Assembly: GCF_013307435.2 (NCBI RefSeq)
Contig: NZ_CP102847.1
Location: forward strand, 1 to 64,000
DNA from: Microvirga terrae
Lineage (GTDB): Bacteria; Pseudomonadota; Alphaproteobacteria; Rhizobiales; Beijerinckiaceae
Length of the DNA stretch: 64,000 nt
Reading direction: 5' to 3'
Both the position numbers and the translations under genes were made by a program. Each line of letters starts with the position of its first letter. The stretch's first letter is position 1. The notes below the pieces were generated by a model. The model searched no databases and was not told the origin of the DNA. It was given only the letters and a program-made list of their open reading frames with translations. This document shows, piece by piece, positions 1-7,554 of the stretch.

Positions 1-1257
1 CACCCTCCCAGCTGCGAGCCTGCCCCAGGCAAGACCGGCCTGAACCGACGCCAAATCGCCGTGGCGGCCGCCGGGGTTCTCGGCAGCCTCTTCGGTCCGA
101 GCGTCGGGCTCGCGGCCCAGCGCAAGGGCCAGCGTCGTGCGGATCGGCCCGAGCCAGAGCGCACTTCCGTTACCTCGGAGGCGGCCGCGGCCGCCGAGAT
201 CGCCAGCATGGCGGGGGTGCGCTCGTGGGCTGACGTCCCGGGCGACTTCCTTTCGCTCGTGCAAGACCTGTCAGGACAGGCGGACGCATCCTGGCTTGCG
301 CTTTCGGGCGGCGGTGGCGACGGAGCCTATGGGGCGGGCGTGCTCGCGGGCTGGACGGCCTCCGGGAGCCGGCCCGACTTCGCGGTCGTGACCGGCGTCA
401 GCACGGGCGCGCTCATCGCCCCCTATGCCTTCCTCGGACCGCGCTACGACGAAGCGTTGAAGCAGGCCTACACGACAATCACCGCCGCCGACGTGTTCGA
501 ATTCGGCGGCAGCGCCGAAAGCCTTCTCCGCAGCTGGCCGCTGGGTGAGACGATTGCCCGCCGGATAACGCCCGAGCTCCTTCTCGCGGTGGCGGCGGAA
601 CATCGGCGCGGCCGCCGGTTGTTCGTGCTGACCACGAATGTCGATGCCCAGCGGCCCGTGTTGTGGAACATGGGCGCGATCGCGACCTATGGCGGGCCCG
701 AGGCGCTGGCTCTGTTCCGCAAGGTTCTGCTCGCGTCGGCCAGCATCCCGGGGATCTTCGAGCCCGTCATGATCGACGTCGTCAGCCAAGGCCGGCGCTT
801 TCAGGAGATGCATGTCGACGGGGGCGCGAGTGCGTACCTGTTCGTGGCGCCACAGCCGATGCTGCTGGACACTCAGGCGGCCAAGCGCCTGCCGATCGAG
901 CGCCTGTACCTGGTGGTCAACAACACGCTCCGTTCCGATTTTGCGCTCACCGAGCACACCACCTTGGCGGTCCTCGGCCGCGCCATGTCGACGGGCACCA
1001 AGGCCCTCACGGCTCTCGAGCTCGCTGCAATCTTTCAGGTGTGCCGAAGCCAGGACATCGATTTCAACCTGACCTCCGTGGGTGAGGGCTTCACCGCGTC
1101 GAGCTCAGGCCCGTTTGATCCGACCTACATGACGGCGCTGTTCGAATACGGCTACGAGCGTGCCGCTTCAGGGATGGCCTTCGGCAAGGCGTTCCCGGCC
1201 GCTCCCGAGAGGCTGGAACGCGATGTTGCGGACCGGAAGCTTTTAGAGCTGCGGTGA
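1..1257 (+). CDS. Patatin-like phospholipase, 5' end outside window
   Basis: Predicted serine acyl hydrolase of the patatin/RssA fold. Counting from the GTG at 61, the glycine-rich oxyanion loop GGGGDG is at about residues 83-88, the nucleophile elbow GVSTG at 112-116 (Ser114) and the dyad Asp in VDGG at about 253, so the active site is complete. The frame is open to base 1 without an ATG and encodes LNRRQIAVAAAGVLG just around the GTG, a Tat-like or signal-anchor sequence, so the true start probably lies before the window and the protein is probably exported. It is clearly paralogous to the lipoprotein at 23541-24764 (shared VVTGVSTGAL, AFLGPRYDE and NVDAQRPV/NIDAQRPV segments). The family is clear; the substrate is unknown. 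Confidence 0.85.
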   Translation, partial: HPPSCEPAPGKTGLNRRQIAVAAAGVLGSLFGPSVGLAAQRKGQRRADRPEPERTSVTSEAAAAAEIASMAGVRSWADVPGDFLSLVQDLSGQADASWLALSGGGGDGAYGAGVLAGWTASGSRPDFAVVTGVSTGALIAPYAFLGPRYDEALKQAYTTITAADVFEFGGSAESLLRSWPLGETIARRITPELLLAVAAEHRRGRRLFVLTTNVDAQRPVLWNMGAIATYGGPEALALFRKVLLASASIPGIFEPVMIDVVSQGRRFQEMHVDGGASAYLFVAPQPMLLDTQAAKRLPIERLYLVVNNTLRSDFALTEHTTLAVLGRAMSTGTKALTALELAAIFQVCRSQDIDFNLTSVGEGFTASSSGPFDPTYMTALFEYGYERAASGMAFGKAFPAAPERLERDVADRKLLELR

Positions 1258-1283
1258 TGCCGGGTCTGTCCAGTGCAACTCGC

Positions 1284-1374
1284 ATCGGGCATGTGGCGTA
1301 GGATCAGAGGCTGACAAAGTATGCCGGTTATATCTTACACTGAGTGGAAACTCGCCTTAGCTGAATCGAGCAGT
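1284..1374. repeat. 91-bp dispersed repeat, copy 1
   Basis: Aligns without gaps to 37709-37799 with about 11 mismatches in 91 positions (counted by eye). It covers the upstream region and first 18 codons of the cyclase reading frame. The other copy lies in a gene-poor interval, so the conserved unit is probably not selected as the cyclase N-terminus. Both copies can encode MP(V/D)ISY(T/A)EWKLALAESSS, so a short peptide cannot be excluded. Confidence 0.7.
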
Positions 1375-2631
1375 TGCAGGTATCCACGGAACCGGACAAA
1401 GCGTTTGGGGCTGAGCTGGGATGGTGGCCAGGGACCCGTCCAAGTCGAGCGGCGGCTCGCGGCAATCGTCGTGGCGGACATCGTCGGCTATTCCCGCCTC
1501 GTCGAGAGAGACGAGAATGGCACGCTCGCCGCCATCAAAACCCTGCGGCGCGAGATTATCCATCCGTTGCTGATCGAGCACCACGGCCGCATCGTCAAGC
1601 TCATGGGCGATGGCGCGATTGCTGAATTCGGCTCGGTTGTGGACGCAGCAACCTTCACGATCAGGATGCAGCAACAGGTCACCGCAGCGCAGACCCAGGT
1701 TTCGCCGGACCGTCGCATCGTGTTCCGGATCGGGATCAACTTGGGCGATGTCGTGGTCGAAGACGGCGATCTCCTCGGCGATGGCGTGAATGTCGCGGCC
1801 CGCCTGGAGCAGCTGTGCGACCCAGGCGGAGTTCTCATCTCCGGCACGGCCTACGACCACCTGCATGGCAAGCTCGAACTCCCGCTGGAGTTCACAGGCG
1901 AGCAGCACGTCAAGAACATCTCGCGGCCGGTGCGGATCTACCGCATCCGGCTCGACGGTCGACTGGCGAGATGGCGACCCAAGCTCACCTGGCCACGCCA
2001 ATGGCACGTCCCCACGGCCGCCTTGGCCGCCTTGGCCGGCTTGGCCGGAGGAGCATTCCTATGGGGCCCGCCGGAGGAGCTGCAGGTTGCGGCGGCCCTC
2101 GTCGAACGCGCAGCCCGGTCGCTGTCGGATGATCCATCCATTGCCGATAACCTGATCGCTGACCTCTTGATGCCTTCCAGCGCCTTCGCCATTGCCGGCA
2201 ATTTGAGGTGGGACGACAAAGGCAAACCCTCAAAGGTGCAGAAGGTGGCGGCGGAGCCGGGTGTCCGCTACGTGCTGAAAGGCAGCGTACGTAGGATGGG
2301 AGACCATCTACGCATCAATGCCAAGTTAAATGTAGCAACGAGCGGCCGCCAGCGCTGGGTGGACCGCGAAGACGTCCCGTTCGGCGCTATGTTCGCATTC
2401 CAGGACGAGGGCATAGGCCAGATTGTGGCTGCGCTGGCGATGGAATTCGCCGGCGATCATCAGGCAAGAATCGCAGACGCCGAGACAGAGCTCCCGATTG
2501 CACGGAACGACCCCAGAATAAGCCAGGTCAAACGCTGCATGATGCCAAGAACGCTAACCCAAGGTATAGGTCTCCTGAACCTTCCGACTGCCGACATAGA
2601 TGCGCGTTTAATGGAAATCAGGCGGCGGTAA
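1321..2631 (+). CDS. Class III adenylate/guanylate cyclase, membrane-anchored, C-terminally short
   Basis: The catalytic domain covers roughly residues 43-210 from the ATG at 1321. It holds the metal aspartates in VADIVGYS (Asp53) and GDGAIAEF (Asp97) and the Asn/Arg pair in GDGVNVAARLE, so it should make cAMP or cGMP. One membrane segment follows at about 228-248, then the beta-rich region (YVLKGSVRR, LRINAKLN) common in rhizobial cyclases. Such proteins usually continue into TPR repeats; here the chain ends soon after, in sequence of low family likeness, so the C-terminus looks truncated. The first 18 residues lie in the 91-bp repeat. The family normally begins at the (V)ERRLAAI segment, so translation may start downstream, for example at TTG 1405. 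Confidence 0.8.
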   Translation: MPVISYTEWKLALAESSSCRYPRNRTKRLGLSWDGGQGPVQVERRLAAIVVADIVGYSRLVERDENGTLAAIKTLRREIIHPLLIEHHGRIVKLMGDGAIAEFGSVVDAATFTIRMQQQVTAAQTQVSPDRRIVFRIGINLGDVVVEDGDLLGDGVNVAARLEQLCDPGGVLISGTAYDHLHGKLELPLEFTGEQHVKNISRPVRIYRIRLDGRLARWRPKLTWPRQWHVPTAALAALAGLAGGAFLWGPPEELQVAAALVERAARSLSDDPSIADNLIADLLMPSSAFAIAGNLRWDDKGKPSKVQKVAAEPGVRYVLKGSVRRMGDHLRINAKLNVATSGRQRWVDREDVPFGAMFAFQDEGIGQIVAALAMEFAGDHQARIADAETELPIARNDPRISQVKRCMMPRTLTQGIGLLNLPTADIDARLMEIRRR

Positions 2632-2713
2632 GTGGTAACTTACTAGTATTAAAATGTTCTATGGAAATTCTACTGGACCTTCCAGAACGATGATTTGGTA
2701 TCAGGAGGTCGCT

Positions 2714-3130
2714 ATGACTACGACCAATCGGGAACGCATCCTCCTCGTCGATACCAACCCGCTGTTTCTGGAGAGGCTCGCACAGAAACTTCGGGCACGG
2801 AACTTCGACGTCGTGGCGACAGGGTCTGGTGAGCAGGCCTTTCATGTCCTGAGGGACTGGACCCTCCCCGTCGACTGGCTCTTCAGCCGTGCCAGTCTGC
2901 CTGGCCTGATCGATGGCTGGATTTTGGCCGATGAGTATCACGATGATCATCCCAATCGGGCCGCGGTGATTGCTGCCGCGCAAGCGAGGGTCTCGGCCCA
3001 AGGGCACACCGTCCTTGAGGATCCGTCACCGGCTGCCGTGCTCGACACCCTCAGCGGCCTCATGGCCCAGCACCACGCGTCGGAGATTCTGAGCCATGCC
3101 GAACGTGAAGAGGGGCAACTGGCCGCCTAA
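2714..3130 (+). CDS. Degenerate receiver-domain (pseudo-receiver) protein, copy 1
   Basis: A 138-aa stand-alone response-regulator-like protein. The N-terminal ILLVD (Asp13) and the LPGLIDGW segment fit a REC fold, but the phosphoacceptor position three residues before LPG is Arg59, and the usual Lys-Pro near the end is EDP. Phosphorylation of the classical kind is therefore unlikely; a protein-interaction or phosphate-independent role is inferred. The ATG at 2714 has a strong AGGAGGT ribosome-binding site at 2703-2709. There is no output domain. The paralogue at 37048-37464 has the same length and the same Arg59, so the substitution is conserved rather than random decay. Confidence 0.75.
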   Translation: MTTTNRERILLVDTNPLFLERLAQKLRARNFDVVATGSGEQAFHVLRDWTLPVDWLFSRASLPGLIDGWILADEYHDDHPNRAAVIAAAQARVSAQGHTVLEDPSPAAVLDTLSGLMAQHHASEILSHAEREEGQLAA

Positions 3131-3244
3131 GGGATCTCGCTTGTACCCCATCCTGAACCGCAGTTCGCCGCAGCCGTGCTGGCAGTCTGAAGCCACGCTT
3201 GTGGAAGCACTGTCAATGTTCACCAACGAAATCGCGAAGCAAGC

Positions 3245-3559
3245 ATGCGTCGATACCCCATTTTGTTCGATCTCTCTGCCGATGAGATCGAATAGGGCAC
3301 CATCCGGGCTTATGTCCGGCTTGTGTTTCGGGATGCGGACAACTCGCGACCCGTCGTCGTGATGCGGTTCGGACCACGTGACGTCCACGTGAGCGAAACG
3401 CCTCCGAAAGACGCCTCTTCTAGCCTGCCGCAATTCTGGATCGAGGTCTTCGATAGGACGATTCGGGCTTCCATCGACAGCATCGGATTCCACGAGATTG
3501 ACGATGCTGAATTGGCAGCCGCTGTCGAGATGATCCTGAGCGTCGCAGGAAGCCAGTAG
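3245..3559 (+). pseudogene. Small hypothetical gene broken by an amber codon
   Basis: The frame from ATG 3245 reads MRRYPILFDLSADEIE, then TAG at 3293-3295, then continues in the same frame as 88 codons of protein-like sequence (VVVMRFGPRDVHVSE, FWIEVFDRTIRASID) to the stop at 3559. A shorter protein could begin at GTG 3323. The family is not recognised. It is either a gene inactivated by one nonsense change or a 78-aa gene with an alternative start. Confidence 0.35.
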
Positions 3560-3750
3560 TAGGATGATTCCGCCGAACTGCGTGCCTCAGTGGGCAGATC
3601 CGAGTGCTCATCCACCGACGAGAACGCTGTCGGCGACAAGGAAACCAATCTGTCGGGGACCCTGTCAAGGCAGCAGTCAATCACACGCCAGGTCCAATGC
3701 AGCTGCATCGGCACTTGCGCTGTCCCAATCGATGCTGTCACGCAATCAAC

Positions 3751-3838
3751 CTAAACCTCGGTATAGTCATCGTAGACTTTTCGAGTGGGCGCGCACGCCC
3801 CCAACCCAGTAGCGCGATCGCCGGCGGACCGGCATGCT
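3751..3838 (+). promoter_or_regulatory. Conserved palindromic promoter-leader element, copy A
   Basis: Contains the imperfect palindrome CTAAACC-TC-GGTATAG at 3751-3766, a -10-like TAGACT at 3773-3778 (offset 22) and GCATGCT at 3832-3838 (offset 81). The same three blocks at exactly the same offsets occur at 28855 (+) and 15364 (-), aligned without gaps. Similarity to copy B extends about 40 nt further upstream. It lies 138 nt before the decarboxylase-family operon at 3976. The binding regulator is unknown. Confidence 0.65.
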
Positions 3839-3877
3839 CCGAAGCCATGTACCCACAGCGTGCGTCCCAGAGCGACT

Positions 3878-3975
3878 GGCAGCAATTGCTCTTCAAGGAC
3901 ATCAATTGCTCTGGCGCACCAGCGGACCCAGTCCGGTAGATTGCGACCCATTGGCTGAATGCCAGGAGATACCGT
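3878..3975 (+). repeat. 98-nt leader repeat upstream of the decarboxylase-like gene
   Basis: Starts with GGCAGCAAT and runs to the ATG at 3976. It aligns with 36951-37047, directly upstream of the second pseudo-receiver gene, with one single-base indel. Best-conserved blocks are GCTCTGGCGCA and GTCCGGTAGATT and the ribosome-binding-site region GCCAGGAG. Two unrelated genes therefore share one leader, which suggests a copied promoter. Confidence 0.55.
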
Positions 3976-4497
3976 ATGAACATCTCGATTTCAGAACCCG
4001 CCAAGACATCAAGGACTTCCGTTCCGCGTCTGAACTATGCGGCGCAATCGCCCGAGCTCTTTAAAAAGCTCGCCGACCTCTCGGCTGCCATCCGCAAGGG
4101 CACCATTGAGGCGTCGATTATCCACCTCGTTGAGATCCGCGCGTCCCAGCTCAACGGCTGCAGCTTCTGCCTCGACATGCATGTGAAGGAGGCGAAGCTC
4201 CATGGTGAGCGCGAACTGCGGCTTCACCATATCGCAACGTGGCACGAGTCGCCGCTGTTCGAGCCGCGGGAGCGCGCCGCCCTTGCCTGGACCGAAGCGC
4301 TGACACGGCTGCCCGAGGGCGGCGTGCCGGACGATCTGTATGACTACGTCCGCGGCCAACTCTCCGAGAAGGAATTGGCCGACCTGACCTTTGTGGTCAT
4401 GGCAATCAACGCCTGGAACCGGGCAGGCGTGGCCTTCCGGTCCGTGCCGGGATCAGCCGACAAGCTCTACGGCTTGGATAAGGCAGGCCTGATTTAA
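3976..4497 (+). CDS. Carboxymuconolactone decarboxylase / AhpD-like protein
   Basis: A 173-aa protein of the CMD/AhpD fold with the redox motif Cys-Ser-Phe-Cys in NGCSFCLDMHVKEA at about residues 56-69. The CxxC plus downstream His is typical of the peroxidase-type (AhpD-like) branch rather than true decarboxylases, so a thiol-dependent hydroperoxidase role is more likely (family knowledge). The ATG at 3976 follows AGGAGA. It is the first gene of a run with the NmrA-like, cupin and isochorismatase genes, behind the palindromic element at 3751. Confidence 0.85.
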   Translation: MNISISEPAKTSRTSVPRLNYAAQSPELFKKLADLSAAIRKGTIEASIIHLVEIRASQLNGCSFCLDMHVKEAKLHGERELRLHHIATWHESPLFEPRERAALAWTEALTRLPEGGVPDDLYDYVRGQLSEKELADLTFVVMAINAWNRAGVAFRSVPGSADKLYGLDKAGLI

Positions 4498-4564
4498 GCC
4501 GGGCCAGCCCACAGGCATCCGTCCCCGAACGTCGCCGTAAAGGCTCTGTTACAGGAGATTGAGC

Positions 4565-5320
4565 ATGAAGATCGTCGTCAATGGCGGGACCGGCCTGATC
4601 GGTTCGAGAACCGTCACCCGTTTGCGGGGTGCCGGTCACGAGGTAGTCGCGGCATCGCCGCAAGGCGGCATCAACTCGGTCACGGGTGTGGGCCTCGCCG
4701 AAGCGGTGAGGGGAGCCCAGGTCATCGTCGACCTGTCGAACTCGCCGTCCTGGGAGGATGCCGCCGTTCTCGAATTCTTTCAGAAATCGACGATTAATCT
4801 TATCGCTGCCGCGAAGGCGAACGATGTCAAGCATTACGTCGCCCTGTCCGTCGTCGGAACGGAGCGGCTGCAGGCGAGCGGCTACTTCGTGGCCAAACAG
4901 GCACAGGAGACGCTGATCAAGAAGTCCGGTGTCCCCTTCACCATCGTCCACGCGACGCAGTTCTTCGACCTGCTGGGCTTCCTGGTCAACTCGTGGGGGA
5001 TTGGCGAGAAGGTGGTTGTGCCCGCCGCGATGATCCAGCCCATCGCCCCGGACGATGTCGCCGACGTCATGGCGGAAGTGGCGTTGGCACCGCCCCACAA
5101 CGGCATCGTCGAAATCGCCGGCCCGGAGCGTTTCCGCATCCGCGACCTGATTGCGAAGTACCTGGCGGCGACGGGGGATCCTCGGACTGTCGAAGCCTCG
5201 GCGGAGGTTCCCTATTCCGGGGCCAAGCTTGAAGAGACCACGCTGGTGTCGGACAACAATCCACGTCTTGGCAAGATCGTTTTCGACCAGTGGTTCACGT
5301 CCCGAGCCAAGGCCGCCTGA
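4565..5320 (+). CDS. NmrA-like NAD(P)-binding SDR-family protein
   Basis: A 251-aa atypical short-chain dehydrogenase. The N-terminal dinucleotide motif GGTGLIG is at residues 8-14, with a one-domain Rossmann fold ending near residue 250. The family includes NAD(P)H:quinone reductases and redox sensors that bind without turning over. The ATG at 4565 is preferred to the TTG at 4559 because CAGGAGA lies at the right distance. It is 67 nt behind the decarboxylase-like gene and the putative operon continues downstream. Confidence 0.85.
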   Translation: MKIVVNGGTGLIGSRTVTRLRGAGHEVVAASPQGGINSVTGVGLAEAVRGAQVIVDLSNSPSWEDAAVLEFFQKSTINLIAAAKANDVKHYVALSVVGTERLQASGYFVAKQAQETLIKKSGVPFTIVHATQFFDLLGFLVNSWGIGEKVVVPAAMIQPIAPDDVADVMAEVALAPPHNGIVEIAGPERFRIRDLIAKYLAATGDPRTVEASAEVPYSGAKLEETTLVSDNNPRLGKIVFDQWFTSRAKAA

Positions 5321-5373
5321 GCGCTCACGGCCACCAGCGATCCAACGCAAACTTTATCAGAAGGGCATCCAAG

Positions 5374-5799
5374 ATGATCAAGGAACTCTGCAACGCAGCC
5401 GTTGTGCTGCTCCTGACCGCAAGCGCTGCCGGTGCTCACGAGACCGGAGAAGTCGGGAAGGTCACACTTGTCTTCGAGCATGAGCTTCCGAATGTGCCAG
5501 GCAAGAGCATGAAGGGCGTTCTGGTTGAATACGGGCCTGGGGCGTCCAACGAAGCCCATACACACCCGCCGTCGGCCTTCATCTATGCCACCGTTCTGGA
5601 AGGAGCGGTCAAAAGCCAGGTCAATGATGGACCCGTCAAGACCTACCGCGTGGGCGAGAGCTTCACAGAGTCCCCCGGCGATCGCCACCTTGTGAGCGCT
5701 AACGCCAGCACGACGGAGCCTGCTCGCCTGCTGGCCGTCTTCGTGGTCGACACCACCGCAAAGGAACTGGTTTTCCCGCTCCAGCCGGCCACAAGGTAG
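5374..5799 (+). CDS. Exported cupin-domain protein
   Basis: A 141-aa protein with a Sec signal peptide (hydrophobic AAVVLLLTASAAGA, cleavage predicted before HETGE) and one cupin barrel. Metal-ligand candidates are the histidines in NEAHTHPPSAF and the His in GDRHLVSAN. It is a single-domain cupin, so a small periplasmic sensor, dioxygenase or isomerase-type role is possible. ATG 5374 places the signal peptide at the N-terminus, which decides this start. It is the third gene of the operon starting at 3976. Confidence 0.8.
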   Translation: MIKELCNAAVVLLLTASAAGAHETGEVGKVTLVFEHELPNVPGKSMKGVLVEYGPGASNEAHTHPPSAFIYATVLEGAVKSQVNDGPVKTYRVGESFTESPGDRHLVSANASTTEPARLLAVFVVDTTAKELVFPLQPATR

Positions 5800-5847
5800 G
5801 ACGGCTGTGATTCTGTTAATGCGTCTGCAAAGCAGAAGGAGGTAGAC

Positions 5848-6663
5848 ATGCATAACGATGATTGCTGTAAACCGCACCGGCGTTCATTCCTAGCGGCCAT
5901 GGCCGGCATGACGGCAACCGGTTTGACGGCGGCAGGATCAGGTGCTGCTGCCCAAACTGCGGCCCCCAATTTTTATGCTGATCCCGTCAACCCGGCTCTT
6001 CCGAAAGGGAGCATGAAGTTGGACGCGTCCAGGGCAGCCCTGGTCGTCGTTGATCCGCAGATCGACTTCATGAGCCCGCAAGGCAAGGCATGGCCGGTCG
6101 TGGGCGAAAGCGTCACCGAGCACAATGTGGTCCCGAACCTCGGCCGCTTGTTCGCGGCCGCAAAGGCCGCCGGAATCGTCGTCGCGATCTCTCCTCATCA
6201 TTACTACCCCTGGGATCACGACTGGAAAGTCCAAGGTCCGCTCGAGGTCTTCCAACATGAAGTGGGTGTCTTTGATCGGTCAGGACCCTACACGGTTGAT
6301 GGCTTCAGCGGGTCCGGCGCCGACTTCCTGCCGGAGTTCAAGAAGTACATCGAGGACGGTAAGACGATCATCTGCTCGCCGCACAAACTGTATGGACCGC
6401 AGGCCAACGACCTGCCCCTGCAACTCCGCAAGCAGCGTGTCGATCAGATCGTTCTGGCGGGGATGCTGGCCAATATGTGCATCGAGTCTCACTGCCGGGA
6501 ATTCCTCGAACAGGGCTTCGAGGTTGCTGTCGTCCGCGATGCCATAGCGGCTCCGAAGTTTCCGGAAGGCGATGGCTATCTCGCGGCGCTGATCAACTTC
6601 CGCTATATGGCGAATGGCCTTTGGACAACGGACGAAACGATCCGGATGCTTCAGAAGACCTGA
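5848..6663 (+). CDS. Tat-exported isochorismatase-family cysteine hydrolase
   Basis: A 271-aa protein. The N-terminus HRRSFLAAMAGMTATG is a twin-arginine signal; the mature part is an isochorismatase-like alpha/beta fold with the Asp of VVDPQIDF and the nucleophile Cys of ANMCIES. The usual cis-peptide region is represented by VLAGMLANMC. It is predicted to hydrolyse an amide or related bond in the periplasm; the substrate is unknown. AGGAGG precedes ATG 5848. It is the last gene of the operon and is followed by a hairpin. A cytosolic family member lies at 27840-28523. Confidence 0.85.
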   Translation: MHNDDCCKPHRRSFLAAMAGMTATGLTAAGSGAAAQTAAPNFYADPVNPALPKGSMKLDASRAALVVVDPQIDFMSPQGKAWPVVGESVTEHNVVPNLGRLFAAAKAAGIVVAISPHHYYPWDHDWKVQGPLEVFQHEVGVFDRSGPYTVDGFSGSGADFLPEFKKYIEDGKTIICSPHKLYGPQANDLPLQLRKQRVDQIVLAGMLANMCIESHCREFLEQGFEVAVVRDAIAAPKFPEGDGYLAALINFRYMANGLWTTDETIRMLQKT

Positions 6664-6987
6664 GGCGCATTGACGAAGTGGATTTCCCTATCCACTGATT
6701 GCAGATCCACGGCTGCTCTCTTCGGAGAGCAGCTTTGGTCCGTCGCTTGATACCGGACAAGGGTTGGACGTTTTTCGCGCTGTTCGACACGGAGCCGCCG
6801 CGTGGCTGACGGCCGAGCGACCATCGCGTGGTTCTGGACGGGGTGCTCTGAATCGCGCGGATGGGTTCGCCATGGCGCGATCGGCACGACAGTTTCGGCT
6901 AGTAGAGCTCGATCTGCCGGCAGGTCCGATGAGGGATGCTTTCCGGGGTCCAGTTCTTGACGGTGATGGAGATGATGGAAGGTGCTT
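6664..6987. other. Intergenic region with two hairpins
   Basis: Holds GTGGAT-TTCCCT-ATCCAC at 6679-6696 and the stronger terminator hairpin at 6712. Between 6740 and 6976 no convincing gene or promoter is seen; GGAAGG at 6977-6982 is the ribosome-binding site of the next gene. Confidence 0.5.
6712..6736 (+). terminator. Rho-independent-type hairpin
   Basis: GCTGCTCTC (6712-6720) pairs perfectly with GAGAGCAGC (6725-6733) around a TTCG tetraloop, followed by a short TTT. It lies 49 nt after the isochorismatase stop and probably ends the 3976-6663 transcript. The T-run is short. Confidence 0.65.
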
Positions 6988-7443
6988 ATGGTGTTAGCTT
7001 TCTTGATGGGCGTGATTGCCGGCCTTCGAGCCATGACGGCGCCGGCGGTCGTCAGTTGGGCCGCCTTCTTCGGAATCCTCGATCTTGAGGGAACCTGGTT
7101 TGCCTTTCTCGGCTATCAATTCACACCATGGATTCTAACGGTGCTCGCACTTGGAGAGCTGATTACCGATCAGCTGCCGACCACCCCGAGCCGCAAGCTG
7201 CTACTGCCTTTCGCCACTCGGATCATCGTGGGCGCCTTGTGCGGCGCAGCGATCGCCGCGAAGAGTAGCTCCCTCCTCGGCGGGCTCGTTGCCGGAGCCC
7301 TGGGAGGGATTGTCGGCACGCTTGGAGGAGCGGAAGGCCGCGCACGTCTAGCTGCTGGCTTCGGCAAGGATCGTCCTGCCGCCCTGATCGAAGATTCAGT
7401 CGCGATCCTCGGCGCGATGCTGGTCGTGGTCGCTTTACCCTGA
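6988..7443 (+). CDS. DUF4126 family membrane protein
   Basis: A 151-aa hydrophobic protein with about four membrane segments and the DUF4126 signature features (GLRAMTAPAVVSW near the N-terminus, LGELITDQLPTTPSR in the middle, glycine-rich GALGGIVGTLGG later). The function of the family is unknown. ATG 6988 has GGAAGG six bases upstream; a GTG at 6982 is in the same frame. It stands alone between a terminator and the next gene. Confidence 0.75.
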   Translation: MVLAFLMGVIAGLRAMTAPAVVSWAAFFGILDLEGTWFAFLGYQFTPWILTVLALGELITDQLPTTPSRKLLLPFATRIIVGALCGAAIAAKSSSLLGGLVAGALGGIVGTLGGAEGRARLAAGFGKDRPAALIEDSVAILGAMLVVVALP

Positions 7444-7554
7444 CCCAGACTTCCGGCGCCATATTCATCGGCGCCGGTCAAGCCAGTCCCCCGCTCGCCG
7501 CTCGGTCGACCACATCCGGCATGCTCTCAGAGGAGCGAATTTCAGGAGTTCATC

